Positions 54,248 through 62,905 of a stretch of DNA of 64,000 nucleotides are shown piece by piece. Below the pieces are notes generated by a model that worked only from the letters and a program-made list of their open reading frames with translations, was not told the DNA's origin and ran no database searches. The DNA comes from Actinomycetales bacterium (GTDB lineage: Bacteria; Actinomycetota; Actinomycetes; Actinomycetales; Dermatophilaceae): positions 1-64,000 of the forward strand of contig JADJVI010000027.1 in assembly GCA_016710645.1 (NCBI GenBank), written 5' to 3'. Each line of letters opens with the position of its first letter. The stretch's first letter is position 1. The translations under genes and the position numbers were made by a program.

Positions 54248-56637
54248 TGTCCGCGACCACGCTCCCACCGGCGGCCGGCAACGCCAAGACCGCCCGTCTG
54301 CCGTCCGCCTGGGTGCTCGACGCGGCCACCATGCTCGCGCTGTTCGTTCCCGGCGTTCTGGCCTTCGGCCCGGTGTTCTCGGGCACGCCGGGGTTGGTGG
54401 CAGCGGGGGGTGGCGTCTTGCTCGGATGGGCCGTGGCTCTGCTGGGAGCCTGGCGGCGCTGGGGCTGGGCCGAGGTACTCGCGGTCGGCATCACGGCATA
54501 CCTGGTGTTCGGTGGAGCACTGGCCCTGCCCCGGACGACCATCGCAGGGGTCCTCCCCACGTTGGAGACCGTGCAGAGGCTGCTGGTGCTCTCGGCTCAC
54601 GCATGGCGCGACCTGCTCACGGTTAGCCTTCCGGCCAGCCTCTTCACGGGGCCTGCGGTCGTTCCCTACCTCAGCGGCATCATCACCGCCTGCATTGCCA
54701 CATCGATCGCCGTGCGCAGCTGGCGACATATGTGGGCTCTAGCCCCCGCGGCGGTCTTCCTCGCGGTCGGGATCTTGTGGGGTACCCACATCGCACCGCT
54801 GGCCGTGGAACAAGGTGCGGCCTTCGGGGGTGTCGCGCTCGGCTGGTTGGCCTGGCGGGCGCGTCGCGCCCAGCGGGACGTCAGTGCGGACATTCTGGGG
54901 TTTCAGACCGAAACCCGTGCGCGGCGGCTTCCTGTTCTCAGCATGGCCGGCATGCTCGGTGCGGCGATGATCGTCGGGCTGGGCCTGACGGTGCTCGCCG
55001 GCCAGCCCAACCGTTTCGTGCTCCGTGACACGGTCGAGCCGCCGCTGGATCTGCGTCAGTTCGCGAGCCCGCTCACCGGGTTTCGCTACCTGGAACGCGA
55101 CCAGCGCGACGAGGTCCTCATGACCGTGTCCGGGATGCCACACGGTGCGCGGCTGCGGCTGGCCACCGTCGACACCTACGACGGCGTGGTCTACAACGTC
55201 GAGCAGGCATCCTCGGCCTACCGACGCGTCGGGAGCACCATCGGGGAGGAGATCCAGCTGCCCGGGACACCCACCACTGTCGGCGTCACCGTCGCGAAGT
55301 ATGCCGGTGTCTGGCTTCCCGGTAGTGGTGACTTGCGGGGGGTGCGCTTCTCGGGAAGCGCCGCCGAAGCGCTGAGCGACACGCTCTACTACAACCGAAC
55401 CAGCGGCACGGCCGTGGTGACCGCAGGGGTCTCCGAGGGCACGGCATACGAGGTCGATGTCGTCCTGCCGGCTGTGGTCACCGATGCGGACCTGGACAAT
55501 CGGGCCTTCGCGACGGTGGCTCTGCCGTCCAACAGCGGAGTCCCCGAAGCGGTAGGGGCCTCGGCAGCCGAGCTTGTCGGGGCCGCGGCGACGCCGCGCG
55601 ACCAGGTGCGGACTCTCGCTGCGAAATTGCGCGAGGTCGGTTTCTTCTCCGACGGCAGCGACGGGCGTTCGCGGTCGGGGCACACCGCAGAGCGCATTAC
55701 CGCGCTGCTCACCGCTCCGCAGATCGTCGGGGACGACGAGCAGTATGCCGTGGCGATGGCACTCATGGCTCGGCAACTCGGTGTCCCCGCGCGGGTGGTG
55801 ATGGGGTTCTATCCCGACGCCAATGCCGCAGCCTCGGGCGACTGGCAGGTCCGCGGTTCAGACGCACATGTGTGGGTCGAGGTCGCTTTCGATGGGGTGG
55901 GTTGGGTGGCTTTCGATCCCACCCCGGACCGTTCCAAGACGCCGCAGACCGACGTACCGCAACCCCGACACGACCCCAAACCGCAGGTTCTCCCCCCGCC
56001 GGACCCGCCGGTCGACCGGAACAACGCGGCCAACGACATCGTCGATGACCAACGCAAACCTCCGGTCACCGATGAACCGGCATGGCGTCGGCTGATGCTC
56101 TTGACGGTAGTCGGGGTGGTGAGCTTGGCCGTCCTGCTCGGCCCGCTCGTGCTGATCGTTGCGCTCAAGCGCCGGCGCCGTGAACGCCGCAAGGAGAGCC
56201 CGGTCATGAGCGAGCGCTCAAGTGGCGGCTGGCTGGAGATCGTCGACCATGCGACCGACCTCGGCGCCAGGATCGATCCAACCCTCACCCGACGGGAGCT
56301 CTCCGGGCAATTCGAGGAGTCCTACCCGGGTGCCGGTGCCCTGGTCGTAGCGGAATTGGCTGATGCGGGGGTATTCGGCCCAGCCGAACCTGCGGAGGCG
56401 GACGTGGAGGCGATGTGGCGCGAGGTGGACGTCGTCCTTGGACGGATGGACACGTCGGTGTCGCGTCGACGACGGTTCCTCGCCCGGGTGTCCCCGCGGT
56501 CTTTGGGGCTGTCGCGGCAGGCGCTGTCCCGATCGCTGTCCTCGTGGCGGATCCCTGAGGGCGTCCGCGGCCGTGCCCACGTGATCACTCGTTCGCTTCG
56601 CACTCGCGTCGCCGGTAGGAAGAAGGACCACTTGTGA
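54247..56637 (+). CDS. TgpA-like transglutaminase-fold membrane protein lacking the catalytic Cys
   Basis: A 796-residue protein with six or so N-terminal membrane segments (to about residue 255), a large outer region containing a transglutaminase-like domain (about 455-565), one more membrane helix (about 617-640) and a cytoplasmic tail. In active family members the triad begins with a Cys in G-x-C-E-Q-[FY]-A; here the segment is GDDEQYA with Asp497 in that place, while His541 (DAHVWVE) and Asp557 (AFDPTP) remain. It is therefore probably a non-enzymatic binding module. It is coupled on both sides (TGATG with DUF58, GTGA with the RDD gene). Confidence 0.88.
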   Translation: MSATTLPPAAGNAKTARLPSAWVLDAATMLALFVPGVLAFGPVFSGTPGLVAAGGGVLLGWAVALLGAWRRWGWAEVLAVGITAYLVFGGALALPRTTIAGVLPTLETVQRLLVLSAHAWRDLLTVSLPASLFTGPAVVPYLSGIITACIATSIAVRSWRHMWALAPAAVFLAVGILWGTHIAPLAVEQGAAFGGVALGWLAWRARRAQRDVSADILGFQTETRARRLPVLSMAGMLGAAMIVGLGLTVLAGQPNRFVLRDTVEPPLDLRQFASPLTGFRYLERDQRDEVLMTVSGMPHGARLRLATVDTYDGVVYNVEQASSAYRRVGSTIGEEIQLPGTPTTVGVTVAKYAGVWLPGSGDLRGVRFSGSAAEALSDTLYYNRTSGTAVVTAGVSEGTAYEVDVVLPAVVTDADLDNRAFATVALPSNSGVPEAVGASAAELVGAAATPRDQVRTLAAKLREVGFFSDGSDGRSRSGHTAERITALLTAPQIVGDDEQYAVAMALMARQLGVPARVVMGFYPDANAAASGDWQVRGSDAHVWVEVAFDGVGWVAFDPTPDRSKTPQTDVPQPRHDPKPQVLPPPDPPVDRNNAANDIVDDQRKPPVTDEPAWRRLMLLTVVGVVSLAVLLGPLVLIVALKRRRRERRKESPVMSERSSGGWLEIVDHATDLGARIDPTLTRRELSGQFEESYPGAGALVVAELADAGVFGPAEPAEADVEAMWREVDVVLGRMDTSVSRRRRFLARVSPRSLGLSRQALSRSLSSWRIPEGVRGRAHVITRSLRTRVAGRKKDHL

Positions 56638-58022
56638 CCGAACAGCACTCTCCGGCAGCGTTGTCGCCGTTCGCTGACCAAGCGCAGAGTTACCCGGCCC
56701 TTGACGGGTGCGCGCCGGCCAGCCTTGGGCGTCGGGCCGCAGCTCGCCTCTTGGACGGGGTCTTCGGGACCGCCCTAGGGCTGGTGTGCTCGTTGCCCAT
56801 GCTCACCGCGAAATCGGTGTCCGCGTTGGCGACGATGACGCTGCTGATGTACGCCGTCTCGGGAGTCGCCTGTGTGGTGGTCTACCTCTACTTCGGTCGC
56901 ACCGGTTTCCTCCCTGGTGGGCGCATGCTCGGGGTTCGACAGGTGCGGGTGACCGACGGAAGCGCGCCCGGATGGGCCGGTCTGGGGAAGTACCTCTTGG
57001 TCTCGGTCGTCTCAGGGTTGACCCTCGGCCTCGGCTACCTCGTCACGATCGCCCTGATTCGTCGGCCGCTCAACCGTGGGTGGCACGACCGAGCCGTTGG
57101 GCTGGTCGTCCTCGACATCCGGGCCGGTCGGGACCCCATGAGCAAGACGGTCACCGGGTCAGGGGATCGGCCTGAAGCCACGGAACGGCCCGCGGCTGTG
57201 GCAGGTTCGCCGGCAGTCATCGCGGTCGGCGGGTTTGCCCCAGCATCCGATCAAAGGGCCGCCTCCAACGTGGCTGAGCGCGCAGCGGTGGAGAACGACT
57301 TCACCCAGCTCGCGCCATCGGCCCTCGGAGCACAGCCGGTGCGACCGGCGCCTGCCGCTCCACCCTCGTCCGTCGCGCCCCCGGTGGTGCCGATCGTGGG
57401 GGATGGCGACATGATCGTCGGCGTGCCGTGGCGTTCCGGTCATGGTTCGGGCGATACGCACGCTTCGGTGCCGGCGGTGCCGGCGGTGCCGGCGGTGCCG
57501 GCGGTGCCGGCGGTGCCGGTAGTGCCGGTAGTGCCGGTAGTGCCGGTAGTGCCGGTAGTGCCTGCCGTCGCGACAGCGCAGAGCGTGTCACCGACACCTG
57601 TCGTTTCGCCCGCGCCGTCCTTCGGTGACGACGAGGACGAGGGACACACGGTTGTCTCCACCGAAGGGCTAGGCCTCTCCGCGCTCCAGGCCCTGACCCT
57701 GGTGGGCGAGGACGGGGGGGTGATCCCTGCTGATCGGGTGGTCATCCTTGGACGCAACCCCGCAGCGACAGCGCCTTTCACCGACGCGCACCTGGTCAGC
57801 CTGGACGACCCGACGATGTCAGTGTCCAAAACCCACGTGGTCATCGGTCCGGATTCCGACGGTGTGTGGGTGCAGGACCTCTACTCGACAAACGGCACCG
57901 CGGTGACGACTCCCGGTGGGGTCCGGACCGCCGTCCCAGCGGGCGGCCGGCTGGTCGTCCAGCCCGGGGCCACGATCCACGTTGGACGGCGTCCCTTCCG
58001 CGTGGTCAGGGCGGGTTCGTGA
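56634..58022 (+). CDS. RDD-FHA membrane protein
   Basis: A 462-residue protein with an N-terminal RDD domain (three membrane segments within about residues 33-150, starting GRRAAARLLDGVFG and ending in WHDRAVGLVVLD), a long disordered linker, and a C-terminal FHA domain (about 370-460; ILGRNP, SVSKTHVVI, DLYSTNGT) that binds phosphothreonine peptides. The linker contains a ten-fold VPA/VPV tandem repeat and an acidic peptide DEGHTVV (Thr339) like those in neighbouring proteins. GTG 56634 overlaps the TgpA-like stop. It probably brings phosphorylated partners to the membrane. Confidence 0.92.
   Translation: MTEQHSPAALSPFADQAQSYPALDGCAPASLGRRAAARLLDGVFGTALGLVCSLPMLTAKSVSALATMTLLMYAVSGVACVVVYLYFGRTGFLPGGRMLGVRQVRVTDGSAPGWAGLGKYLLVSVVSGLTLGLGYLVTIALIRRPLNRGWHDRAVGLVVLDIRAGRDPMSKTVTGSGDRPEATERPAAVAGSPAVIAVGGFAPASDQRAASNVAERAAVENDFTQLAPSALGAQPVRPAPAAPPSSVAPPVVPIVGDGDMIVGVPWRSGHGSGDTHASVPAVPAVPAVPAVPAVPVVPVVPVVPVVPVVPAVATAQSVSPTPVVSPAPSFGDDEDEGHTVVSTEGLGLSALQALTLVGEDGGVIPADRVVILGRNPAATAPFTDAHLVSLDDPTMSVSKTHVVIGPDSDGVWVQDLYSTNGTAVTTPGGVRTAVPAGGRLVVQPGATIHVGRRPFRVVRAGS
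57468..57557 (+). repeat. 9-bp minisatellite in the RDD-FHA linker
   Basis: Ten 9-base units in two homogeneous blocks: five GTGCCGGCG then five GTGCCGGTA, coding VPA x5 and VPV x5. Block homogeneity points to recent slippage or unequal exchange. Changes in copy number keep the frame and vary linker length. Confidence 0.92.
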
Positions 58023-58891
58023 CTACTGCCGTGTTCCGGGTCGCCTGGGGTGCCGCGACCGACCGCGGTCGCAAGCGCGACCACAACGAGGATGCCCACC
58101 TCGCCTTGCCGCCCGTGTTCATGGTGGCCGACGGGATGGGTGGGCATCAGCGCGGGGACGCTGCCAGCGCCCGGGTGACCGAAGCCTTCGAGACGCTCTG
58201 TACCGACAGCACCCTCTCGTGGCTGACGTCGCAGCTGCTGCACGAGGCAGTACTCGTGGCTGTGGAACGGGTCAGAGCGATCCACACCGAAGGTGGTAGC
58301 GCACCGGGTTCGACCCTCGCTGGAGTAGGACTTGCCCTGCAAGGGGACAGCCCCTGTTGGCTGGTCTTCAACATCGGCGACAGCCGCACCTACCGGCTCG
58401 CGCGCGGTGTGCTCGAGCAGGTGAGCGTGGATCACTCCGAGGTGCAGGAACTCGTGGAGTCAGGGTCAATCGACAAGGAACAGGCGCGAACCCATGCACA
58501 GCGCAGTGTGATCACCAGAGCCCTGGGCGCGGGGCTGCAAGGCGACCCGGTCGTCGACCAGTGGCTGCTCCTGGCTGCCACTGGCGACCGGCTGCTGGTC
58601 TGCTCGGACGGGCTCACCGGTGAGTTGTCGGATCCCTTCCTAGCGGCCACCCTCGCCAGCGTCGAGGATCCCCAGGCAGCGGCCGATGCATTGGTGACCG
58701 CCGCTGTGGAAGCAGGAGGCCGCGACAACGTCACCGCTGTTGTCGTCGATGCCGTTGAGGTCGTAGGGGGCCTGTCCGCTACCGGCCCGACACGGGACAG
58801 TGACGAGGACACCCTCGTGGAAGGCCTTGACCTTGAGGGCGACACCATCCCGGGTCAATTGGCTTTTCCGGAATCGAGTGATCTCGCATGA
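58019..58891 (+). CDS. PP2C family protein phosphatase
   Basis: A 290-residue metal-dependent Ser/Thr phosphatase. Motifs in order: RDHNEDAHL, VADGMGGHQRGD, NIGDSRTYRL, LLVCSDGLTGEL and GGRDNVTAVVVD, with the metal-binding aspartates present. It lacks a membrane segment, unlike the PstP type. The C-terminal tail has two acidic Thr peptides, DEDTLV (Thr265) and EGDTIP (Thr276), that could be phosphorylated and bound by FHA domains. GTG 58019 overlaps the RDD-FHA stop. It is expected to oppose the kinase two genes downstream. Confidence 0.95.
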   Translation: MTTAVFRVAWGAATDRGRKRDHNEDAHLALPPVFMVADGMGGHQRGDAASARVTEAFETLCTDSTLSWLTSQLLHEAVLVAVERVRAIHTEGGSAPGSTLAGVGLALQGDSPCWLVFNIGDSRTYRLARGVLEQVSVDHSEVQELVESGSIDKEQARTHAQRSVITRALGAGLQGDPVVDQWLLLAATGDRLLVCSDGLTGELSDPFLAATLASVEDPQAAADALVTAAVEAGGRDNVTAVVVDAVEVVGGLSATGPTRDSDEDTLVEGLDLEGDTIPGQLAFPESSDLA

Positions 58892-60456
58892 GCCACGGAA
58901 CGTGCTGGTGGCCGGGGGAGGACCTCGCCTTCGTCTGGCCGGGAGGGGCCCTGGTCGTCGGCCCGCTCGCCGAGGGTCGGGCTCTCTCTGCTGGTCAAGT
59001 GCAGCGCATTTGGGAAGCTACCGAGGTTCCGGTCACCCTCAGTGGCATCCTGCAGTTGCTCACCGAAGTCCTCGAAACGTCGTTGCTGACCCTCCCTCCC
59101 TTTGCCGTTGTCTTGGTCCAGGGAGGGGCCGGACAGGTCGCGGCGCGCGGTCGATTCATCGTGACGTTGCGAGCCGGTGAGGATTCGGTCGACGTGACGG
59201 GGGCGCACGTGTCCACCTGGTCGGAGCGCCAACTGGACCGCATTGACGGATACGTCCTCGCCAGGTCTGTGGTGGATCAATCGCCCCCCGACGGTGCGGC
59301 GCCCGACGGCTGGTCGCTCCCGCTGGTTACCGGCGTGGTGCGGTGTTCGCGCTTGGCCTCGGGGCTCGCGGTCGCCGCCCCCTCCCGTGCCTCTGTGGAA
59401 CCCAGCCCAGTTGCGGGCGTTGTGGCGGCTCCGGCAGGCGAGGTCGGAAGTTCGCTGCCCGCGCCCGATTCCGTCGCGCTCTCGGAGCCCGTTTCCACGA
59501 CGACCACTGGGGCCTCGGATGGTGAGGTCGTTCCGGAAACCTCGACCCCAACCGGCTCGACCACCGTCTTCGAGTACGACGACGCTGCCGTCGACTCGCT
59601 GGACGTGGAGGACGCGTCGGCCGCGGCGGGGGCAGCCGAGCCGAGTCTCGGAACCGCACCAGAGTCCGGGGGGCCGGAGGCTGCGGCATCGGACCTGGCT
59701 CCCGCTCCCGCTCCGGTCGGCCGGTATGCCGCCATGTGGGGCGACACCGTCGTCCACAGCGTCGAAGATGCGGCGGTGAGATTCGACGACGAGGGCAACC
59801 CGTCGGCACCCGCTCCGGACCCTGCGTCCAGTGTCGAGGGCGGCAGCCTACTCATCTCGTCCGTTCCCGGGCGGGAAGGATCAGCCCATCCCGTGCTGTC
59901 CGCAGCCGGCATCGAGTCGCCGATGGGGGATCACGACGGCGATACCGTGATGGGGTTCAGCTTCGCGCCTGTCACGCCCGAGCCGTCCGCTTCCTCCGGG
60001 GGCGGTGACACCATCCTCGCGCGGGTCTGCCCGGCCGGGCACGCGAACCGCCCTCATGGGGCGTACTGCCGTGAGTGTGGTGCCCCTCTGGCCGGCGCGC
60101 TGACCCAGTCGGTTCCGCGTCCCACCCTCGGCGTGGTGAGGGCTACCACGGGTGAGGTCGTTCAGTTGACCGGTCCGATTCTCGTGGGTCGCAGTCCGCG
60201 TGCCTCTCGGTTCCAGGGCACCGTGACTCCGCGTCTGCTTGCGCTGCCCTTCCCACACGTGTCTAGCACCCATGTGGAGATTCGGGTGGAGGGGTGGAAT
60301 GTCTTCGCCGTCGATCTCAACTCGCGCAATGGGACCTTCCTGCGACGTCGGGACGAACCGGTAGTGCGAGTGACTCATCCTCCGCTCATGCTCACCGACC
60401 GAGATGTGCTCGACTTCGGCCACGGCGTGACACTGACGTTTGAGGGTCTGCCGTGA
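58888..60456 (+). CDS. Zinc-ribbon FHA protein
   Basis: A 522-residue soluble protein. A conserved-looking N-terminal domain (about 1-150, unknown) is followed by a long acidic disordered region, a C4 zinc ribbon (CPAGHANRPHGAYCRECG, about 379-397) and a C-terminal FHA domain (about 430-520; LVGRSPR, VSSTHVEIR, DLNSRNGT). The linker carries three matches to the operon-wide Thr peptide: WGDTVV (Thr287), DGDTVM (Thr353), GGDTIL (Thr375), and also GSTTVFEYDD. It is coupled to PP2C (ATGA) and to the kinase (GTGA). Likely a phospho-dependent adaptor. Confidence 0.9.
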   Translation: MSHGTCWWPGEDLAFVWPGGALVVGPLAEGRALSAGQVQRIWEATEVPVTLSGILQLLTEVLETSLLTLPPFAVVLVQGGAGQVAARGRFIVTLRAGEDSVDVTGAHVSTWSERQLDRIDGYVLARSVVDQSPPDGAAPDGWSLPLVTGVVRCSRLASGLAVAAPSRASVEPSPVAGVVAAPAGEVGSSLPAPDSVALSEPVSTTTTGASDGEVVPETSTPTGSTTVFEYDDAAVDSLDVEDASAAAGAAEPSLGTAPESGGPEAAASDLAPAPAPVGRYAAMWGDTVVHSVEDAAVRFDDEGNPSAPAPDPASSVEGGSLLISSVPGREGSAHPVLSAAGIESPMGDHDGDTVMGFSFAPVTPEPSASSGGGDTILARVCPAGHANRPHGAYCRECGAPLAGALTQSVPRPTLGVVRATTGEVVQLTGPILVGRSPRASRFQGTVTPRLLALPFPHVSSTHVEIRVEGWNVFAVDLNSRNGTFLRRRDEPVVRVTHPPLMLTDRDVLDFGHGVTLTFEGLP

Positions 60457-62108
60457 CCGCGCGCATGCCCTCCGCGCCTCCGTCGATTCCGGGCTACCGC
60501 TACGTCGAGCCCCTCGGCACGGGTGGATTCGCCGATGTCTTCCTCTACGAGCAGATCGGCCTCGGCGCCCGGAAAGTGGGCGTCAAGGTCCTCCTGCAGG
60601 GACTGCGTGCAGACCTCCAACAGGCTTTCGAGGCCGAGGCCAGCGTGATGGCGCGGTTGTCCAATCACCCGCACATTGTGAGCATCTTCGATGCCGCAGT
60701 CACGACCGACGGGCGTGCCTACCTCGTCATGGAGTACTGCCCGCCGCCGCATCTTGCGACGATGGTCAAGGCCAAGCCTCTGTCGATGCCCAAGGCACTC
60801 GAGGTCATGATCCAGGTGTCCGGCGCCGTCGAAACTGCTCACCTGGCGGGGATCCTCCACCGCGACATCAAGCCCGCCAACATCCTCTTCACAGAATTTC
60901 ACCGCCCCGCGCTCACCGACTTCGGGATCTCGGCGTCGACACAGCAAGGGCAAGCGGGCAAGGCGGTCGGCGTATCGATTCCCTGGGCTCCTCCGGAGCA
61001 GTTGACCTCCGAACGGCCCATGGGCCCGACGGGAGACGTCTACTCGTTGGCGGCGACGCTGTACCACGTCCTCGCGGGGCATGCACCGTTCTGGATTCCA
61101 GGGGGCGCGAACGACAACTCCGCGATGGGCCAGCGGATTCTCAACGAACCATTGCCGAGGCTCCGCCGCGACGACATCCCCGCCGCCCTGCAGCGTGTCC
61201 TTGCGGTCGCGATGAGCAAGCGCCCCGAGCAGCGGTATCCCACTGCCCTAGAGTTCGCCCGGGCCCTGCAGCAGGTCCAACTGGACGAGCACCTCCCACA
61301 GACCTCCGCGGGGGAGCAAGCAGGGCTGCTGTCCGATCATGACCGGGCCGATGACGAAGACGCCGGGGGCACGGTCGTCGCGGGGATTGTCAACATCGAC
61401 CCTCAAGCGTCCGGCCTGACCGGGGGCACCGATCTCATCACCGGCCAGGGCACGACCGGGGGCACGCGCGAGATGCCGCATACGGGCTCTGTCGGCATCT
61501 CCGGAGCTGGGGTCTTGCACCACGGCCGTGGGTCGGCTCCAGTGAGCGGACCGGTGGAGTTCACCGGCCCGGCCATTCCGGGGTTGATCGAAGGCGACAC
61601 CCTCCTCGCGCCAGGTGGATCCGCGCACGTGGATTCGACGGATGGATCCGGCTCAGGGGGCGGGGCGAGGCTGCCGGTCAGCCCACGCCGGCGTTCCAGC
61701 GTCATGACCTGGTCCATTGCCAGTGGGGTTGTCTTGCTACTGGCGGCTGGCGCCTTCCTTCTCAGTCGGGCCGGAACCCCAGGTTCGACGGCCAACCCGG
61801 TTTCGTCGACGTCGGTCTCAGCCAAACCCATCGACGCTGTGGGGCAGTCTGTGCCCGACGTCACCGCGGTGTCCTTGACGCCCAATGGCTCCTCGGTCAC
61901 GGTGACCTGGACGAACCCATCGCCCCAGAGCGGAGACACCTACCTCTATCGAATCGTGGACCCAGCCAACCCCAAGGACTACTCACTGGCCAACCAGACC
62001 ATGGCGACGGTGCCTACCGTGCCCGGACGCACTTGTGTCGAGGTCGTCTTGCGTCGGGCCAGCGGTCGTGCCTCCAATCCCATCGCCAACTGTGCGGTCA
62101 CTCCATGA
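60453..62108 (+). CDS. Transmembrane Ser/Thr protein kinase
   Basis: A 551-residue receptor-like kinase. The cytoplasmic kinase domain (about 13-275) has LGTGGFADVF, the lysine in VGVKVL, HRDIKPANIL (catalytic Asp138) and DFGIS. A juxtamembrane region (about 280-415) holds GGTVVAG (Thr307) and EGDTLL (Thr383). One helix (about 417-438) leads to an outer FN3-like domain (VTVTWTNPSPQSGDTYLYRIVD) with two cysteines, echoing the FN3 modules of the giant surface protein. GTG 60453 is coupled to the zinc-ribbon FHA gene. Corresponds in position and build to the Pkb2-type kinase of bifidobacterial PFNA clusters. Confidence 0.94.
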   Translation: MTARMPSAPPSIPGYRYVEPLGTGGFADVFLYEQIGLGARKVGVKVLLQGLRADLQQAFEAEASVMARLSNHPHIVSIFDAAVTTDGRAYLVMEYCPPPHLATMVKAKPLSMPKALEVMIQVSGAVETAHLAGILHRDIKPANILFTEFHRPALTDFGISASTQQGQAGKAVGVSIPWAPPEQLTSERPMGPTGDVYSLAATLYHVLAGHAPFWIPGGANDNSAMGQRILNEPLPRLRRDDIPAALQRVLAVAMSKRPEQRYPTALEFARALQQVQLDEHLPQTSAGEQAGLLSDHDRADDEDAGGTVVAGIVNIDPQASGLTGGTDLITGQGTTGGTREMPHTGSVGISGAGVLHHGRGSAPVSGPVEFTGPAIPGLIEGDTLLAPGGSAHVDSTDGSGSGGGARLPVSPRRRSSVMTWSIASGVVLLLAAGAFLLSRAGTPGSTANPVSSTSVSAKPIDAVGQSVPDVTAVSLTPNGSSVTVTWTNPSPQSGDTYLYRIVDPANPKDYSLANQTMATVPTVPGRTCVEVVLRRASGRASNPIANCAVTP

Positions 62109-62905
62109 GCGACAGCAGGGGCACCGCGGCAGCGCTCGAAGTCGACTTCGCGGGCGAGGTATTCCATGTGCTGCCGGGCCACGAGTTCGTTATCGGCCGC
62201 CAGGGAGATCTGGCCCTCGATGACAACCCGTTCCTCCACCGCCGCTTCATCACGCTCACCCACACGAACGGCTTGTGGTGGGTGAGCAATGTCGGCTCGC
62301 GCTTGTGCGTGTCGATGTCGGACGGGAGCGGTCTCATGCGCACCGTCCTCGGCCCGGGGGCTCGGCTGCCGGTGGTGTTCCCCCTGGTCCTGGTGACCTT
62401 TTCCGCCGGGCCAACGGCATACGAGATTCGCTTGACCACCCACGTGCAGGGTTTCGCGGCCACGGAAGCGGGTGTGACCGCCGCGGCTGGAGAGAGCACG
62501 GTTGGGCCGGACCGGTTCACGGCCTCGCAGCGTCTTCTCATGCTTGCGCTCGCCGAACCTGTGTTGCTGCGTGCGGGGTCCGGGGCTTCGCGCATTCCGG
62601 CGTCTGCCGACGCCGCGTCCCGGCTGGGGTGGACCATCACCCGCTTCAACCGCAAGTTGGACAACGTGTGCGACAAGCTCACTCGGGCGGGAGTGCGTGG
62701 ACTCCGCGGACAGGGCGGGGACCAGGCCACCAACCGCAGAGCGGCACTTGTCGAGTATGCCGTGGGGTCACTTCTCGTCCGAGTCGAGGACCTCCCTCTC
62801 CTCGATGTGGAGTTGCGTGCCAATCGGACTGCAACACAACGTATCCCGGAGGGCGCGCAGGGCGCTCCCGTGCTGTCACTTTCTTCCCAAGCGAGGCCTC
62901 GATGA
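62105..62905 (+). CDS. FHA-like protein with C-terminal helix-turn-helix-like domain
   Basis: A 266-residue soluble protein. Residues about 10-115 look like an FHA fold (FVIGRQGDLALDDNPFLHRRFITL, then WVSNVGSR), with the Ser of the usual SRxH motif replaced by HRRF and the Asn-Gly changed. Residues about 140-235 form a helical domain (ASRLGWTITRFNRKLDNVCDKL, then TRAGVRGLRG) resembling a winged helix. It may regulate transcription or serve as an adaptor. ATG 62105 overlaps the kinase stop, and its own stop overlaps the next start (ATGA). Confidence 0.8.
   Translation: MSDSRGTAAALEVDFAGEVFHVLPGHEFVIGRQGDLALDDNPFLHRRFITLTHTNGLWWVSNVGSRLCVSMSDGSGLMRTVLGPGARLPVVFPLVLVTFSAGPTAYEIRLTTHVQGFAATEAGVTAAAGESTVGPDRFTASQRLLMLALAEPVLLRAGSGASRIPASADAASRLGWTITRFNRKLDNVCDKLTRAGVRGLRGQGGDQATNRRAALVEYAVGSLLVRVEDLPLLDVELRANRTATQRIPEGAQGAPVLSLSSQARPR

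Noticed and set aside
57468..57557. CRISPR or regulatory iteron array
   Set aside because: The 9-base units are contiguous, in frame, and lie inside a protein linker.
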